Shown piece by piece: positions 41,601 to 54,932 of a stretch of DNA of 64,000 nt. A program made the translations under genes and the position numbers. The stretch is from Setaria digitata (Eukaryota; Nematoda; Chromadorea; Rhabditida; Setariidae), in the NCBI GenBank assembly GCA_003640385.1, contig RCAB01000027.1:62001-126000 (forward strand). The letters are read 5' to 3'. Position 1 is the stretch's first letter. The number at the start of each line of letters is the position of its first letter. The notes beneath the pieces are model-generated. The model saw only the letters and a list, made by a program, of their open reading frames with translations, was not told the origin of the DNA and did no database searches.

Positions 41601-44600
41601 TCATCCGTAAAGTTAGAGTAAGATTTTGAAAATTACTATCCCAACATTTGTTTTCCTCATCAGTAATTTTCTGGAGCCTCCAACTTTCTAATGTCCTTCA
41701 CTGAAACCTTCCTGCGTGAAAAACATTTGAAGCAAACTGCCTTTTGTTCTAGTCCTAAAAAGGCGATGTACTTTCAGAAGAACAAACAAATAACCTTCGT
41801 AATTCTATCATAAGTGCAAGTTGTCTATCATTTTCGGAGTGGTCCAGAAGTGACCACGCTGATTCAATGTCATGCATAAATAAACCTGAAACATCGGTAT
41901 CCAAGAAGTAACAAATAAGATATCAGGATCTTTCCAAAAAATATGTTCTTCAAAGTCATTTTAATCAAAAGTGTCGTCCAATTATTTTTCTTCTTAAAGT
42001 AAAAAATACCCGGTCGTGGAACGTAAGGTTTTCTTCCCATAGCCTTTCTTTTTGTTTGTATCGTGAAAAATAAAGCTTCCAATTCTCCCTTCTCTTTATA
42101 CCTAAACCAAACATCTCGTAAAATTTATGGTTTTAAAATCTTGAATCCAAAACAGTATAATATCTGCGACGATTATAATATTAGGATTTCCATTATAATT
42201 ACGATTATAATATTATAATATTAGAATATAATAATAGGATTTCAAAGTATGCTAGACAAAGTCGAACTTAACATTACTGAATTTCAATGAAAACACGTAC
42301 TTCGGTGGTTTTTCAACAGTGCGGTAGTTTTTGAACGCTAGCAATTCATCTTGAATTCCTTTTAGAGAATTGGGAAATCTTCGATCACTTAACATGGCAA
42401 TAGTTTGTTGTATCCAAAGAAGCAATTCCGAACAGAGCGCTTCATAGTCTTCTTGAAGTTGATCAGAAGACATCAGGCTACCAACAATCTATAAAACAAT
42501 ATGGGATATTCTAGAAATTCTCGCAATTTAGATCTGTTGCAGTGTGCTATGAAGAAATAAGATGATGCATGGTATCAAATTCCACTTCAAATTGTCTTAC
42601 AAAATTAACGATAAGGATAAATTCTTCTCCCTTAAAATCATATTTTTGGTGATATTTAAAACCATCCAACCGGATAAAACTAAAGTGGATTTATTCGAAC
42701 GAAAGTTTGGACTAGAAGAATAATTTGAAATCACTGGAACTGCTGCTGAAAATGAAACAAATCAAGATTGAAAATTCTGAGATAATTACTACTACCCACC
42801 TTTGCAACCCTTCTTGCACCAGTCATTTCTGTTTTCTGCTTAGCAAAATGATGATAGTAAAGTGAAACATAAGTAATAATAGACTTTTCGTCTGGATGAG
42901 CAACAGTGACATCTTCAGCATCCAACAAACGTGCAATATCTAGTTTTTTCTCTGCTACATCAAAAGCATTATTCAAATTTCCAATGGCATCTTGTGGCGA
43001 CAAGCTCTCGTAATTGATTAAATCTGGCCTCAAAATATTACCATCAATAGGGCGACTTAAGTGAACCTGCTTTTTACGCGTAGATACAGATGAGTATTTC
43101 GCAGCAAAAATTATAGGTCGACATTATTAACGCAATTTGGCATGAGAGTTAATAAAACATTCCTTTTTTTTGAATAAAGAAATAAGAAATTATATGAACC
43201 TGTGAGCATGAATTAGTGCATTGAATGCTAAACCGTTACGCCACGATGTAGTAAAGTTCTCTATTTTAGAATTCGCATAACCAGATGTTTTCCTTTGGCA
43301 CCATAACAGCAGTGCTTCTTTCGCATGTTTTCTTTCACCAGATTCTTCGTCCATCTAAAATTTAATACTGCCATGAGAAGAAATAAATATAATTCAATTT
43401 TGGCAAATTTCTTTTAGCTTATATGCATATATCTAATTACTTCCTAGTCCTATATTTGTCTAAGAGGTCCTTGATAAAAATCAATAAACTTATCACCTCC
43501 CAAATGTTTTGTAAGAAAAAAAGAATTTAACAAATATTCAATTCACCGGGATTGAAATAGTATCAATCTGAAAACGAAGAATAATCGTCCAAATGAGACC
43601 AAGAATAAGTCGTTCATTTCGATCAAGAATATCTTCTGCACCAATATTTTCAAGCTGAAAGACAACTAATCACAGGAATCTCATATAATAATAGCTCACT
43701 ATCCTTACAATTAAATACTAACGCTAACACAGCTATCCAAATTACAGTGACTTAAATTCTACAGCTTTATTAGGAAGGAAAAGATATATCAATCTTTTCA
43801 TCGGAAATATACTTTAAAAGCAGTAGCTGATTCCAAAGAAATTTGCATGAAAATCAAAGCGAAACCGAAGGAAAAGGAAACGGAAAGAAAAAACGAAGGA
43901 TCTAACTTGAAACTGTTTAGTTAATGAAGTCAAACATTTAGAGCATGTGCAGATGGGGAGTTTTCATAAACCGATACAACGCATAATAGAAAAGTTAAAT
44001 AAACACATGGAGAACCGAAGGAGTTTGACATTTTTATCAAAAAATATTAGACGGCTAAAGATATTTAAGGACAAGGAAAGCCGGATAAATCGAGTGGTCA
44101 GAAATGCAAAATAGCCAAATCCTTAGGTTCAGCAGGAAGAAAAGGATGACTGATGAAATTACTGTTCCAAGGATAAAATAACTCTGTGAATCCTTTCATG
44201 CTAATGAGGAAGAATCATATCATATTATCGTCTTAAAATGAAGAAACCATGTGGTAAATGACTTTCAGCTCTGAATGACGAAAACTTCCCAAAATAAAAG
44301 AATATATTTTCTCACTTCTCTAATTCGAATCGTTGAAAATCAAGTTTGATTAAAGCAGATGAAACTGAAATTTTTCAAAACGGAACCTGAATTCGTTTTT
44401 TCTTCAAGAAATCGAGTGTTTTATTAAGATTCTCAATTTTTTGCACTCGCATTCGGCCTCGATTTGGTTTACCGAGCTTTTCGCCTGAGATAATTTCCAG
44501 TAATTTCATTAACAGTACTCCATCTCCAACATCCACAAATAAATCAACGATTTCCAGTCGTGCCTAGAAACGATCACTATCATTATTGACAAGGTTGCTA

Positions 44601-46058
44601 CCACCGTTACTGCTGCTACTACTGTAACTAGTAGCATTTTTATTTTCATGTTTATTTTAACTGAATCCTTATACTTGCAGCGTTAAACCACTAATAATAA
44701 TATGCATTTCTCAGCAAATTAAATACGATAATCAATCTTAGTAATGAGGCTAGATAGAATTAAAATAAACATGTAAAACTGATAATTTCATAACTTCCAG
44801 CATGCTAAAGTAAATATTTATTACAAAAAAAAACATGTGTCATCGAGGAGTAGGAAATTTCGTAATTCTAGAAGGGAACAAAGTAAAAATCAGTTTATAA
44901 ATGAAGATATGGAAAATTCGAAAGACTGTTGATTCAACAGATTCATTCAGTTCATTCAATTTAATGACAGTCGCAGTTACAATGACGAATGAATTCATAA
45001 TGGAATAATAGCTTTGAGGAAAACAAGAAGTTAATATTAATAGCAATAAAAATGAGAAAGTTCAAGGTGATTAACAAGATGTCTCGAGTTCAACGATATT
45101 AACTTATAGTTTAATAAATCAAATGTCTTTCCAAAACCAAATATTAATAATATTCTCATTGAAAAAGGGATTTAAGTAAATGCAAACACTAAAAGGCTCT
45201 CTGAACAAAATCTGCATCAACCCTCAGATGAAGTGAAGTCTCATCTGTTTTCTCACATGCTGAATACCATATATTTTTTAAAGAACTGCGGCAGAATTAT
45301 TACACACACACACACACACACAAAAGATAAGGATAAAAAAGATAACTATATATGCTGGAACTTAAGTGCTGAAGGAGGGAATATTCTGCACAAAATATGG
45401 AGCATTCAGTTAAAATTTAGAACTTTTATGTAAACAAAATTTATAAATAAGAGACTTACTCTATTGAGGAATGAATTACACCATTTGGTGAATGTTTTCT
45501 TCTGGATATGCACTCGTTCATCTTGTAACTGTTTGATACGATTCCGTTCGAATGATAATGTTGGGTCACTAAATTCGTCGTATTCATCTGATGGCAACTG
45601 AGGCTGGCTTTTCTCAAATCCGTTTTTGTTCACTTGTGGAACTTGAACCTATAAAGATATCCCGTTAAAAAGAAGTGGACTGTAATTATGAATAATTTAA
45701 ATAAGTTAATTAGCAGCATTCATAAGGTACAAATTAGATCTTAAGTGTTGACTATTGTGGTTTAACAAAAGAGATCCCAAAAATTTATTTACTACATAAG
45801 TGCAATTATAATAACATAAATTATAGATCGTAATTAATTTAGCTCAACTATAAAGTACAAATACGTGCTTCTTCCCATTAGAAACAAGTTATAAAAAGAA
45901 AGTGAAAAATAAATATATAGTTGAGAAAGGCGTACTTGTATTTCATACTTCGGCATTTCCTTCTTTGATTTAAATCGTGAACAGCCTTGTTCAACAGGAT
46001 CCAAACTGCAACATGCGTTGTGTCCCGGTGGTGAGGGATAGAAGGAAGCTGACCACAT
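17634..46058 (-). CDS. sma-1: Beta-heavy spectrin (SMA-1 / karst type)
   Basis: Giant actin-crosslinking spectrin of the apical membrane skeleton; the family shapes epithelial cells and body form in nematodes. I trace about 68 exons and about 4,070 codons by rough exon sum, close to C. elegans SMA-1. Order: a short leader [14 protein letters not shown]; two CH domains (42800-45648); a linker with RPYVP-type KPYVPRPG; many spectrin repeats recognisable by WLxEK, GKD and LLxKH patterns; an SH3 domain inside an early repeat (about 38800-39275), which marks the beta-H class; a basic linker; a PH domain (19290-20150); and a Ser/Pro-rich tail ending [15 protein letters not shown]. The last exon, 17634-17695, joins 17976-18210 in phase. 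One junction needs a GC donor (25830-26069). A 106-bp exon-fragment copy and an assembly duplication lie in introns. Upstream noncoding or alternative first exons are possible. I see no frame break. Confidence 0.93.
19290..20150 (-). other. C-terminal PH domain of beta-H spectrin
   Basis: Exon 20115-20372 ends with [12 protein letters not shown], the start of a PH fold. Exon 19645-19832 continues with [20 protein letters not shown] and [12 protein letters not shown]. Exon 19290-19419 closes with [20 protein letters not shown], carrying the Trp typical of the final PH helix. Spectrin PH domains bind phosphoinositides, so a membrane-anchoring role is expected. Confidence 0.9.
31050..31180. repeat. 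Contig join with duplicated 54-bp ends (N at 31104)
   Basis: 31050-31103 and 31127-31180 are identical over 54 bases, with a single N between them at 31104. The second copy carries the true left end of sma-1 exon 31157-31272 (donor GCAG|GTAATT). The first copy repeats the last part of that exon plus its donor. This pattern is typical of two contigs whose ends overlap but were joined end to end. Confidence 0.85.
34572..34677 (-). pseudogene. Duplicated fragment of a sma-1 spectrin exon lying in an intron
   Basis: These 106 bases match 35036-35141, the 5' part of the sma-1 exon 34754-35147, with 4 differences by eye. The fragment still encodes [19 protein letters not shown] followed by [16 protein letters not shown]. 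It lies in the next intron, flanked by (AT)n runs. The parent exon splices cleanly to 34190-34386 (KLTER to FESLK, normal repeat spacing), so this copy is not needed for the protein. It lacks the parent's CAG acceptor. Use as a cryptic exon is possible but unsupported. Confidence 0.8.
35151..35177 (-). repeat. Poly-T tract (27) at a sma-1 splice acceptor
   Basis: Twenty-seven A on the plus strand, hence T on the transcribed strand, sit directly before the CAG acceptor of exon 34754-35147. Similar tracts border other sma-1 acceptors: 24075-24092 (18), 39411-39428 (18) and 20784-20800 (17). They act as extreme polypyrimidine tracts, and their length is likely variable. Confidence 0.85.
38800..39275 (-). 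other. SH3 domain of beta-H spectrin
   Basis: The domain is split by an intron between exons 39201-39404 and 38665-38903. The first part reads [14 protein letters not shown] with VKKDE, and the second reads [20 protein letters not shown] with [11 protein letters not shown]. The ALYxY-type strand, the double Trp and the PxNY motif are all present, so a proline-peptide-binding surface is expected. An SH3 inside an early repeat distinguishes beta-heavy from conventional beta spectrin. Confidence 0.93.
42800..45648 (-). other. Tandem calponin-homology (actin-binding) domains of beta-H spectrin
   Basis: Exons 45460-45648, 44387-44563 and 43547-43654 give CH1, with [35 protein letters not shown] and [20 protein letters not shown] followed by [10 protein letters not shown]. 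Exons 43200-43354 and 42800-43028 give CH2, with [56 protein letters not shown] and [10 protein letters not shown]. These are the standard actin-binding signatures of beta spectrins and fix the N terminus at the right-hand side. Confidence 0.95.
45301..45323. repeat. (AC)n microsatellite in sma-1 intron 2
   Basis: About ten AC/CA units lie between sma-1 exons 45460-45648 and 44387-44563. It is a simple dinucleotide repeat and no function is indicated. Confidence 0.9.
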
Positions 46059-49000
46059 CAATTGAAGATTAGTTTTGCCAAAATTCGATAAGGAAAGAAC
46101 GCAACGGAGAAGTTAGACACGAACAAAGCTATAGGCTAGAGGACTGTTTTGATCGGCAATGCTGTCCATTATCAACATTCTTTGTGATGGGAAGGAGGAT
46201 CAAGAGTTAGTTAATGGGGGAGGTTAAGGACGAGCAGGAGCACGATGCAACCCGTCAACAACAGCAAAAGCTACCAGGCAAATACCAAAAGGGGCGAAAT
46301 CCGTGTAGACGAGGTCAAGGTCCCCGCAAAGCCAGCAGTACTCCACATGCAACAGCATACCAACAACACCAAAGATATAAATTCTTTGAAGAACGCATAC
46401 AGTCAATGGTGGAAAGAAATTCCTTCGGCTTGAATAATCACTAATAGTGATCACTTATTAAAAATAAATCAGTCCACTGGTCAGCGATGAAGAAACATTC
46501 ACTGTGCGAAAAACATTACCACTACCACTTATGCATTTGAAACTATAACAAACAACCAATTCATCTGTCGTCGCAGTCCGATCTTTCTAGGTCAGCGTCA
46601 GGATAAAGGAAGTTTTCATATAATTCAACGAAGTAACTAATGCTACAATTCAAAGTCTTCCATCAGCTGTATATGTTGTAAATGATTTGCATTGTCCCAA
46701 AACCTTCACTTCACTACTCTCTATTTCAGTATCAAAATAATAAGACGAAAACAGGAGCTTTGCTAAACAAATCTTTACGAGTGATTTTCCTTTTTGTTTT
46801 CACTAGCTATGAATTTATATGATCCAATAAAAAAAAATCATTTACTAAATGGAACAAGCCAGCCTTTGCAAATCACAAATATCCAGCAAAAAAAAATCTG
46901 AAATCGGAAGCCTGCTATCAAAAGTAATGCAGAACTTCAGTTAAAGTAAGGAAAAGATTAAACGGTTAAAAAAGGAATAAATAATAGGCTTACCAAATAA
47001 TTTCATAGATTTACCAATGAAGTTTAACAGTCAACTGATATCATCCGATGCATTTTTCGTTCAAATCTTCATCTCAATATTTTCCTTACATTAAGCAGTT
47101 AGCTTTCGGACCGCTATGATAACATATTTAAGAAAAGACATCTAGAATGGAGAGATGGGTTATAGTTAATTCACAACTAAGAGCAATATGTTTCATTTGT
47201 TGGAAGGAAAAAACTGAAAGACAACTAACACCAGCAAGGCAAAGGCAAACTAACATACTACTGCACTGACTACGATACAATTCTCCTGTGGAAAGCATCA
47301 AATTTCTCTTATGTACATATACATGACAAATTTGATATATATATCGATCGCTGAAATGTATAGAGTTTTAACGGAACATTTTGAGTTGAACCATTGAAGC
47401 TGTGATGAGGTGCTCATCACGTACTGCACCAACTGAAACTTCTAGAATCGAAATTCTCACGCGAACAGAACAATCTGTTATTTCATATCTCGGCCATGCT
47501 GCTCGTCATAAATCCAATTTTTTAAATAGCTGGATAATAAATATATCATTAGTGAAATATTCGATCTTTATTATGTGCACTACTAAAAAGGTCGAGAAAT
47601 TCGTGAAATATAATTTGACTAATCAAAATATCAAAACTCATAAACTGAGAGCTCTCAGATAGTATGGAGGCTCTACAAAAATCCAAGTACATTTCGAAAA
47701 TAAAATAAAAAGAAATAGTCGAAAGAATTTGAATCGAAGTTAGGTTGCAAGTACTCGGTTCCAAAACTATTCACTATCTTCCAATTTTTAGGAAATTAAT
47801 TCTGGTGCAAATTCAAAAACTGGTCCGCTGAACTACTAGAAAACCAATGCCATCTGTGTGCGATGTATGCGATTGCAGTATTTTAATAAGCATCTGATAT
47901 TCAGAAGTGAGGATTTAATTTAATTCCCTACAAACTGTTTTCTGCTAAAACGCTAACATCAAAGACAGCAAATCGTAACTAACATTCTAGTCATCACATT
48001 TCAAATAAGAATTTTTTAAAATACTTCTGGATTTAAACTTGAACGGCTTTCTACTGTGGCCCAAATATCCACAACTGTCAAAAATTAGGAGAGAAATACA
48101 AAAAAGGAAAATTGTTAAGGAGGAATTCGAGGAAGTTCTTTTTTGCTCATTACCAATTATGGACATCTGATTGATGATGTTATAAAGCTACTGCTGCTAT
48201 TAACAGTAAACTACCATCTTTATCTAATTTTAAGATGATCCTTGGAAGAATGATGAAGGGGATCAAGTAAAAGAAGGCAAATACTCATTTGTTACCAGTT
48301 ATCCTCCCGATTGTCATAGAAATGGTTAACTAAAGGTTTTTTTTCCTCTCTTATAAAATATTTGAAAAAAATATAAAATTTTTTCTCTAACCAAATAAGA
48401 CTGATGCATTGCAATCTTCCTACAAAACACTAACTGAAAACTGCAAGGCTTTTTGGAGTTCTATAAAACGTTTCAGAGATGAACTATTCCCCACACGATT
48501 CGGAAATTAATTCTTAGCTCTACTAACAGCCTCATTAAAAGTCTCGTAAATATTAACACTGTTATATGTCATAATTAATGACTCAATTAAACTTTCCTGC
48601 AATCAATAACTTGGACATGGATAACATTACCACTAATCAGTAAGTTGAAACAAATGACGCTATCAGTCAATATAAAACGTTTCACAGAATGTTTATAAAT
48701 TATAAAAATATAAAAACAACTGAAAACTTAAAAAAGTTGGCCAGCTGTTAGGTCAGTACAATTTATCATAATACATTAGCAAAGAATACTATTATCTCGA
48801 CGACAAGATGTCAAATCTATCGGTACAAGTAATGTGTGCTGGTGCTACTCATCCCAGAATGCAAAATATTCAACAAGTTTTTATAAATGGCATTTGAACT
48901 GAAGAAAATTGAATTTCTTCTACAACAGCAATATGAGTCATCATCTTCTGTTACAATTAACTGCTGTAATTTTGAAATCAAATTTAGCACTAGATGGAAT

Positions 49001-51019
49001 GAACTGCACGTTCTTTAATATCCACATGCACGTAACGTATAACACTGGCCACCAGTGGTCTTTAGTTAAGTAACGTGTTAAACTCTTTACTTTACGTTGA
49101 ACGTAGATAAAAAGGAAGAACAGGGGTATCTATCACAGATACCACGTAAATCTAAAATCTTCATCTACCGAGACCCCTCAATCACTTATATACACGGCTC
49201 TATGTGTATGATACAAATTGTATGAAAAAACGTCTGCCAGCATGCTAGCTCATCAAAAGTTTTAAATGCATTTCGAGAGAGAATGACATAGCCCATTTTA
49301 TTGAATAGAGCTTTAATGAGGTCAAAGGTTACGTACAAAGAAGAAAAAAAAAGCCAAAGAAGAACCGAAAGTGGTTAATTAGAAATGAACAAAGCATACG
49401 AAAGGAATTAGTTTGTCTTGCCCTGTATGATTATCCCAGATATAACCAAATATTTGTCATTTCTGTCAGTCCGACCAAACGTTTTTTGTTCCACAGCTCA
49501 ATCAGATATGATTGCGGACTAAAATAAAATTTAATGTATGAATATTTTAAATTGTTAAATAAACAGAAACAAGAATTTGACTAGACATATAACGATTTAC
49601 AATGATTCAAGAAATTATCCAAATTTATTGGACTGATTATGTTAATTACTCATAATTGTGCGTCGAGCAGAATGATTTTAGTGATTTGCTAAACTGGCTG
49701 GAAATAATATAAAGATTGAGGTTCAATTTTACAAACGAAAATGGTGACACAAATAAAAGATGACGCAGATCCGGGAGGAGTTTTTCTTGGAAGGTACCAA
49801 CAGCACATGGTGACACATCCTCCCACGAAGTATCCTGCTGAACTGGAAAATAAATTCATCCCTCATTTGCTATCTCTTCTTGCAGCGCACACCTTTCGGT
49901 AATTTTAGATTCAAAAGTCTACACCGTACTGACGACTTACAGTGATCGAATACTGCTTCTTCCCGACTGGTGGTAGAATAATGCAAATACTGAGAGGATG
50001 ATAGCTGCAAAAACTAGCTTTCCAAACGAAAAAAATATTGTTATAATAAAAATAAAATTATGAAAAGCAGAATCCAAGAAATTATTAACTTGCTTTGTTT
50101 CGATGCTAGGAAAGAAGAAAAGGAAGGGGAAGTGTCAGTAATGGGCAAAAATTCGAACAAAATGTTCCCATATAAATGTAACCTCAACAATTCAGTGTTT
50201 AAAAAAATTATTATAATTAAACGAAAAAATTCAAGTAGCAGAAAGCAGTGTTCCCGTTATATTTTGTTGTTTTTTAACAAAATGTTTTTTTTTTTTTTTA
50301 ACAAATGAAGCAAAGTAATTTGTTGGATTTGAAAATCAGAAACAGAAGGAACGAAGAGAACAATTAACAGCAGAAATGGAATTTCTTTTTTCCTCACTAA
50401 ACCATTTTTTTCCTCTATCAAAAAACCAAGGACATTTCACTATTAGTCCATAACAGATTCTTACTGGGAGAAAAATCAAAGAAAAGAAAAGTTTTGTCCG
50501 TTTACCGCAGAGGAAAAATTAATCCACTGTTGGAGTGATTTTGATATGCCACACTTACCTTATTTCTAACTCATTGTAAACTAAAACTTGTCAGACAAGA
50601 AGTGTTGTTGATGGATGGTCATACATTCTGATAAGATCGAGGCCCGTCCAAGGTTACCCGTTATGTCTGAAGAAAATATAGCAATATTCAATATTCTCGA
50701 GCCGATCAATATCAACTGTATATGAAAATTGTTATCCCTAATAATCTGAATACATTTTTTTGAACACAGCTAAGAAAAGTATTAAAAAAACGCGTTGAAA
50801 ACTGGCTTTAACATATTTCGTGTACTGATTTGCACTAAATGAGGGGGAAATAGAGTCAAAAGGGACGATTTATAACAAGAAGGAAAAATATCGAAAAGCG
50901 TGGAAAAGTATGATCAAATAGAGTACTTGAAACTGTGACAAGGGGATCTGTTATGAATAATCCTCGCCTGAGAATAGCTTGCGGACTGAACATTATTCTG
51001 AACATAGAACGAGACAACT

Positions 51020-51227
51020 GGGGTTATATTCTGATATTGAAAAGCTATGAGTCATATCGTGGAAAAAGTCAGTTGAACTGTTCAAAAGGCTTTTTGAGAA
51101 TACACAACAGAAGAACCATTGGNGGGGTTATATTCTGATATTGAAAAGCTATGAGTCATATCGTGGAAAAAGTTCAGTTGAACTGTTCAAAAGGCTTTTT
51201 GAGAATACACAACAGAAGAACCATTGG
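51020..51227. repeat. Contig join with duplicated ~103-bp ends (N at 51123)
   Basis: 51020-51122 and 51124-51227 are the same sequence apart from one extra T in the second copy, and they touch a single N at 51123. This is best read as an unresolved overlap between two contigs, not a biological tandem repeat. No gene is affected. Confidence 0.85.
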
Positions 51228-52782
51228 AAGAATGACATCGTTATCCCTATGAAATGTTTAGATGCTCGAATCATCAGCATCTGTTCCTCGTCACCTTTTC
51301 TCACTCTCCAGTTCATTTCATTTAAATTCAATTGCGTTCGACGATGAAATTGCAAAATGATTTTCAAAGTATGGAATGGCAGCGGTTAAGGAAAATGCAT
51401 TAAAAAAGACCTATGCCCTAAGGACATCTATGAGTTGCACCGTTAATCAACCCATAAATGATAAAATATCCGACATCATGAATGTTCCACTTTAGTTTTT
51501 TGTCTAAAAAAGTTCGAAGATGAAATCTGAAACTTCAAACAGGACGTAATTCCCGAAATCCCAAGCTGGCAATTCTACTAAAAAGTTATACATGCTTGCC
51601 GGCTAAATCTTGCCGTAAAGTAAGAGTAACTTTCGAAGCACTTTACTTCAGTAATAATAGAACCAAATAAAAAAGGAAAACTGCACTAATCTCTGGTGCT
51701 GCAAAATTGTCTTTTTTTTTCATCTCCTCATCTCTGTTGCACTTATATTGATTAGAATTCTGTACCTAGAAGGTAATTTAGCACACTACATGAAACAAAA
51801 GCGAAGACAAAAAAGTGATGTCTGTTTACCCGTCCACAGCAGTCTAATAGTCTCGCATGTTAAGTCGAACAAAGTATCGAATACTGAAGAAGCCTTAAAA
51901 CGTTCCGAATTTAACTTATTTATTCGGCTGCTTTTATAACCACAAATCATCGAGATTTGGATTTATATGGGAAAAAAAGTTAAAAGAAAACCATTTTAAA
52001 AAATTAAAAAATGAAATGATAAATGTAAATGCTGCTTTTTGGAACTAGAACTCCGAAGTATCAGAACGTAATAAAAGTACAATAGTGTCGTAGTGGTCTG
52101 TGATTTATAAATCAGTAAAAGTTAAACAGTAGGAAACTAATGATGGAAATACCTGAAGATGACAATGGGCTTCTACGACTCATAAAAAGTGTATGACCTT
52201 GGAAAATTGTTGAGCTGAATGAAAAAAAGGTGTTATGCCTGAAACATGAACGGCATATTTTATACATAAGGGCATGCTTTTCTGCATATGAACATAAAAT
52301 AACGAATCAGCAAAACTATCAGTTTCAATTAATCAATGTGAAACAATTATAGCCACCGAACTGAAGGGAATTAAGTTCAGATCTACGGGGGAATAAAACG
52401 TAAAATTTTCCAATACAAAAAAATAAACCTTTCCACCAGTAAGCGTCAGTGAGAGATACTGCTGGAAAAGAGCAAAGCCTAACTAAACAGTACCCAAAAA
52501 AGAAATGCATAAAATGTCTATCACGAAAAAGGTAACAACAATTAAAGTTAATGGTGTTAAATGTGGAAAGGTAAAGAATGCATTTTGGGAGAATCGATTG
52601 AATAATTTCAAGGTTACGGATAATGAACGAAAATATTTACTCAAAGTTTTGCAAGTCAATTCTATCAGTTTAATAGTATAATTAGTATCAACAAAAGTGT
52701 CTTTATAACTTGCTCAGTTTCATCGAACAAGAGTCAAGGATTATTAACATAAAATCATAATTCTAGTTGTCGTTAATTAATA

Positions 52783-52858
52783 TTATATATATATATAATA
52801 TATACATATATATATATAATATATACATATATACACGATATATACATATATATCGTGG

Positions 52859-52890
<32 letters not shown>
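52783..52890. repeat. AT microsatellite with inverted-repeat segments
   Basis: Runs of (AT)n with interspersed TATACATATA units are followed by a palindrome-like CGATATATACATATATATCG and then a pure (AT)n run. The tract can form hairpins or cruciforms, but this is ordinary for AT-rich intergenic DNA. Confidence 0.85.
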
Positions 52891-52892
<2 letters not shown>

Positions 52893-53533
52893 TTTCCAGA
52901 TGTTCCATTATCACTTCACCGGTAGCTTCATCTTGGAAAAAACATTCTAAATGGGACATCTGTCAGCAAAACCTGGCATTCATAAATCATAATTAAATGT
53001 GCTTCAATGGATTGAAGTGGTACCTGTTGGAAAAAATTTGATTACAATACCAGCGTTTCTCTGATAAATATTACGTACAGTCAAGAAAATTCAAATGATA
53101 ACGAAAAAATGCTCCTAGCAACTTCGAATTAAGCAATGATTCCTGAGCTAAAGAAGAAAAACAAGCTGCTTCTGCTTTCTGTCAAGCGTTTTTCGCTTGT
53201 GACTGTACATATTTTCCCCTTTAGCGCTCCCTGTATCATACGGAATGTGTTGTTCAGATGTTCTTGTTGTTGTTCGTTATCAGCTGGAAGCTAAGTACTA
53301 CTTGAAAACTCTGCAATGTAAACACAACCACAGTCACTAATGCGCAGTTCTTCAACTACACCCAACTAAATTTTCACTTAGTTCTAACTAATGGAACTAA
53401 ATTTACGGCACAAATTCAAAGTCATTATAGTAGAGGGTATTAATTCACTTCCGAGATTCAAATGAGATTTATCTTCGTTCTAGCTAGAGGGTGCAGTATG
53501 AAAAATTTAAGTTCCCAGTCTACCACCTCCAAC

Positions 53534-53717
53534 CTTTTCCCGTCCTCCTGCTCGCAACTGAAAAACGATAAGAATCAGCCTTGCCATCAGTACCTAACCC
53601 TTCACGGTATGCATTCTCTGTGGAACTGCTCTCGGTGTCAGTACGGTATATTTGATCGATAATGGATTTATTCGGGCGAGGCGATTTCCCCTCTCGACTG
53701 CGGTCCGGGAAGTACAT
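53534..53717 (-). CDS. Coding-like open frame upstream of sma-1, unassigned
   Basis: On the minus strand an ATG at 53717 opens a hydrophilic frame starting MYFPDRSREGKSPRPNKS and continuing to a possible donor, AAAAG|GTTGGA, at 53534; the frame stops shortly after. Composition is rich in Ser, Arg, Asp and Thr, like a disordered coding exon, and it sits in a GC-richer patch. It ends in phase 2, whereas sma-1 exon 2 begins in phase 0, so it does not simply splice into that gene. I recognise no family. Chance openness is a real possibility. Confidence 0.2.
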
Positions 53718-54932
53718 CTCAGTAGATGGGATATCCCGGGAATGAGTGAGTAGCAGGACGACAAAGGAGTCCAAGTGCTAAGAGATGAGAAGCAATTCTG
53801 TGCGGTGCCACCTGCGAGAGCTGAAACGAATTCATTTAAAAATTGAATTGGTGTAAAGAAATCAGAGCGAAGTGAAAGAGACGCATGCAAGAGGAGGAAC
53901 GGTGAGGAGAAAGAGGGTGCAAGAAAGAAAGGGAGGCAAGAGATTAATGGCAGCATGTCACAACAACGAGAAAATATGAGCAGTGTGAAGAGAAAATAGA
54001 AATAAAGTGAATATGAGAGGAAGAGAAGCAGGAGGGAACTCAGGAAAAAGAAGAGGAACAGAGGTTCGAATCAGGTAGTGAGCAGAGGTAGCGGTGGAGG
54101 GAGAGACGGTGTGGACAGGAGTGAGTTCCGGCCTTGCGAAGGGCATTTCCAGTAACCAATTATGCAAGCATTTATAGCGGGGGCTATCTGGCCAGAAGAA
54201 TTCTCGTGGTGCGTTAATGAAATGAATTAATTAGTTTTGTGTCAACACTGGGAATTCCACTTCGTCTGTCGAAAGGATTCTAGTTTCTGTCTTGTCTTCT
54301 TGGAATCAAACTTAGTTTGGCTCCTTCTCTTCAAAGTGCCAAGAAACTCCGCTCATCACCGCTGTCGCATTTATCGCTGTGGAAAAAACACGAATGACCT
54401 CTTGAGAACGTGGCGACGAATCGCTTGCTGCATAAGTGACAGACTAAGTTTTTTTCGTACTGTTTGGAATAATAATAACTAATAAAGCAGTAGTAAAGTT
54501 ACGCAACATCGACAAGAGAATTTGTTATCAGAAAGTAACTGTTATGCAACTCTTCTGCATTTCCATAGCTTCCTGTAATAGTCATTCTCTGATACGATTC
54601 TCACAATTTTCGACATAAACAGTCATTTTATGGAGAAATGCTTAAGAGATTTCGTATTATAATGTTATCGCCTCTAAAGAAACTCGTAAAGGAAGATGAA
54701 AACAGTGGAGTATGATTAATAAAATGGAATGTCTATAAATGACCGAACATGATAAGTTATCAGTAAATTCCTTCGCTTACCGTTCATTTTAATGGTAGTG
54801 ATTATCACTCTGCTTTACGAACGAACTTCCCATTTCTGACATACTGTCATCAGCACCGAGAATAATTATGTAAGTAAAAATTGAATTAGCTGATTTGCTG
54901 CAATTTTTAAAAATTTAAATAAAAAAAATTTC

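Noticed and set aside
54237..54482. Cysteine-rich plus-strand frame of 81 codons, considered as a small secreted protein
   Set aside because: It lacks a clear signal peptide, has no recognisable Cys spacing and no splice or promoter context.
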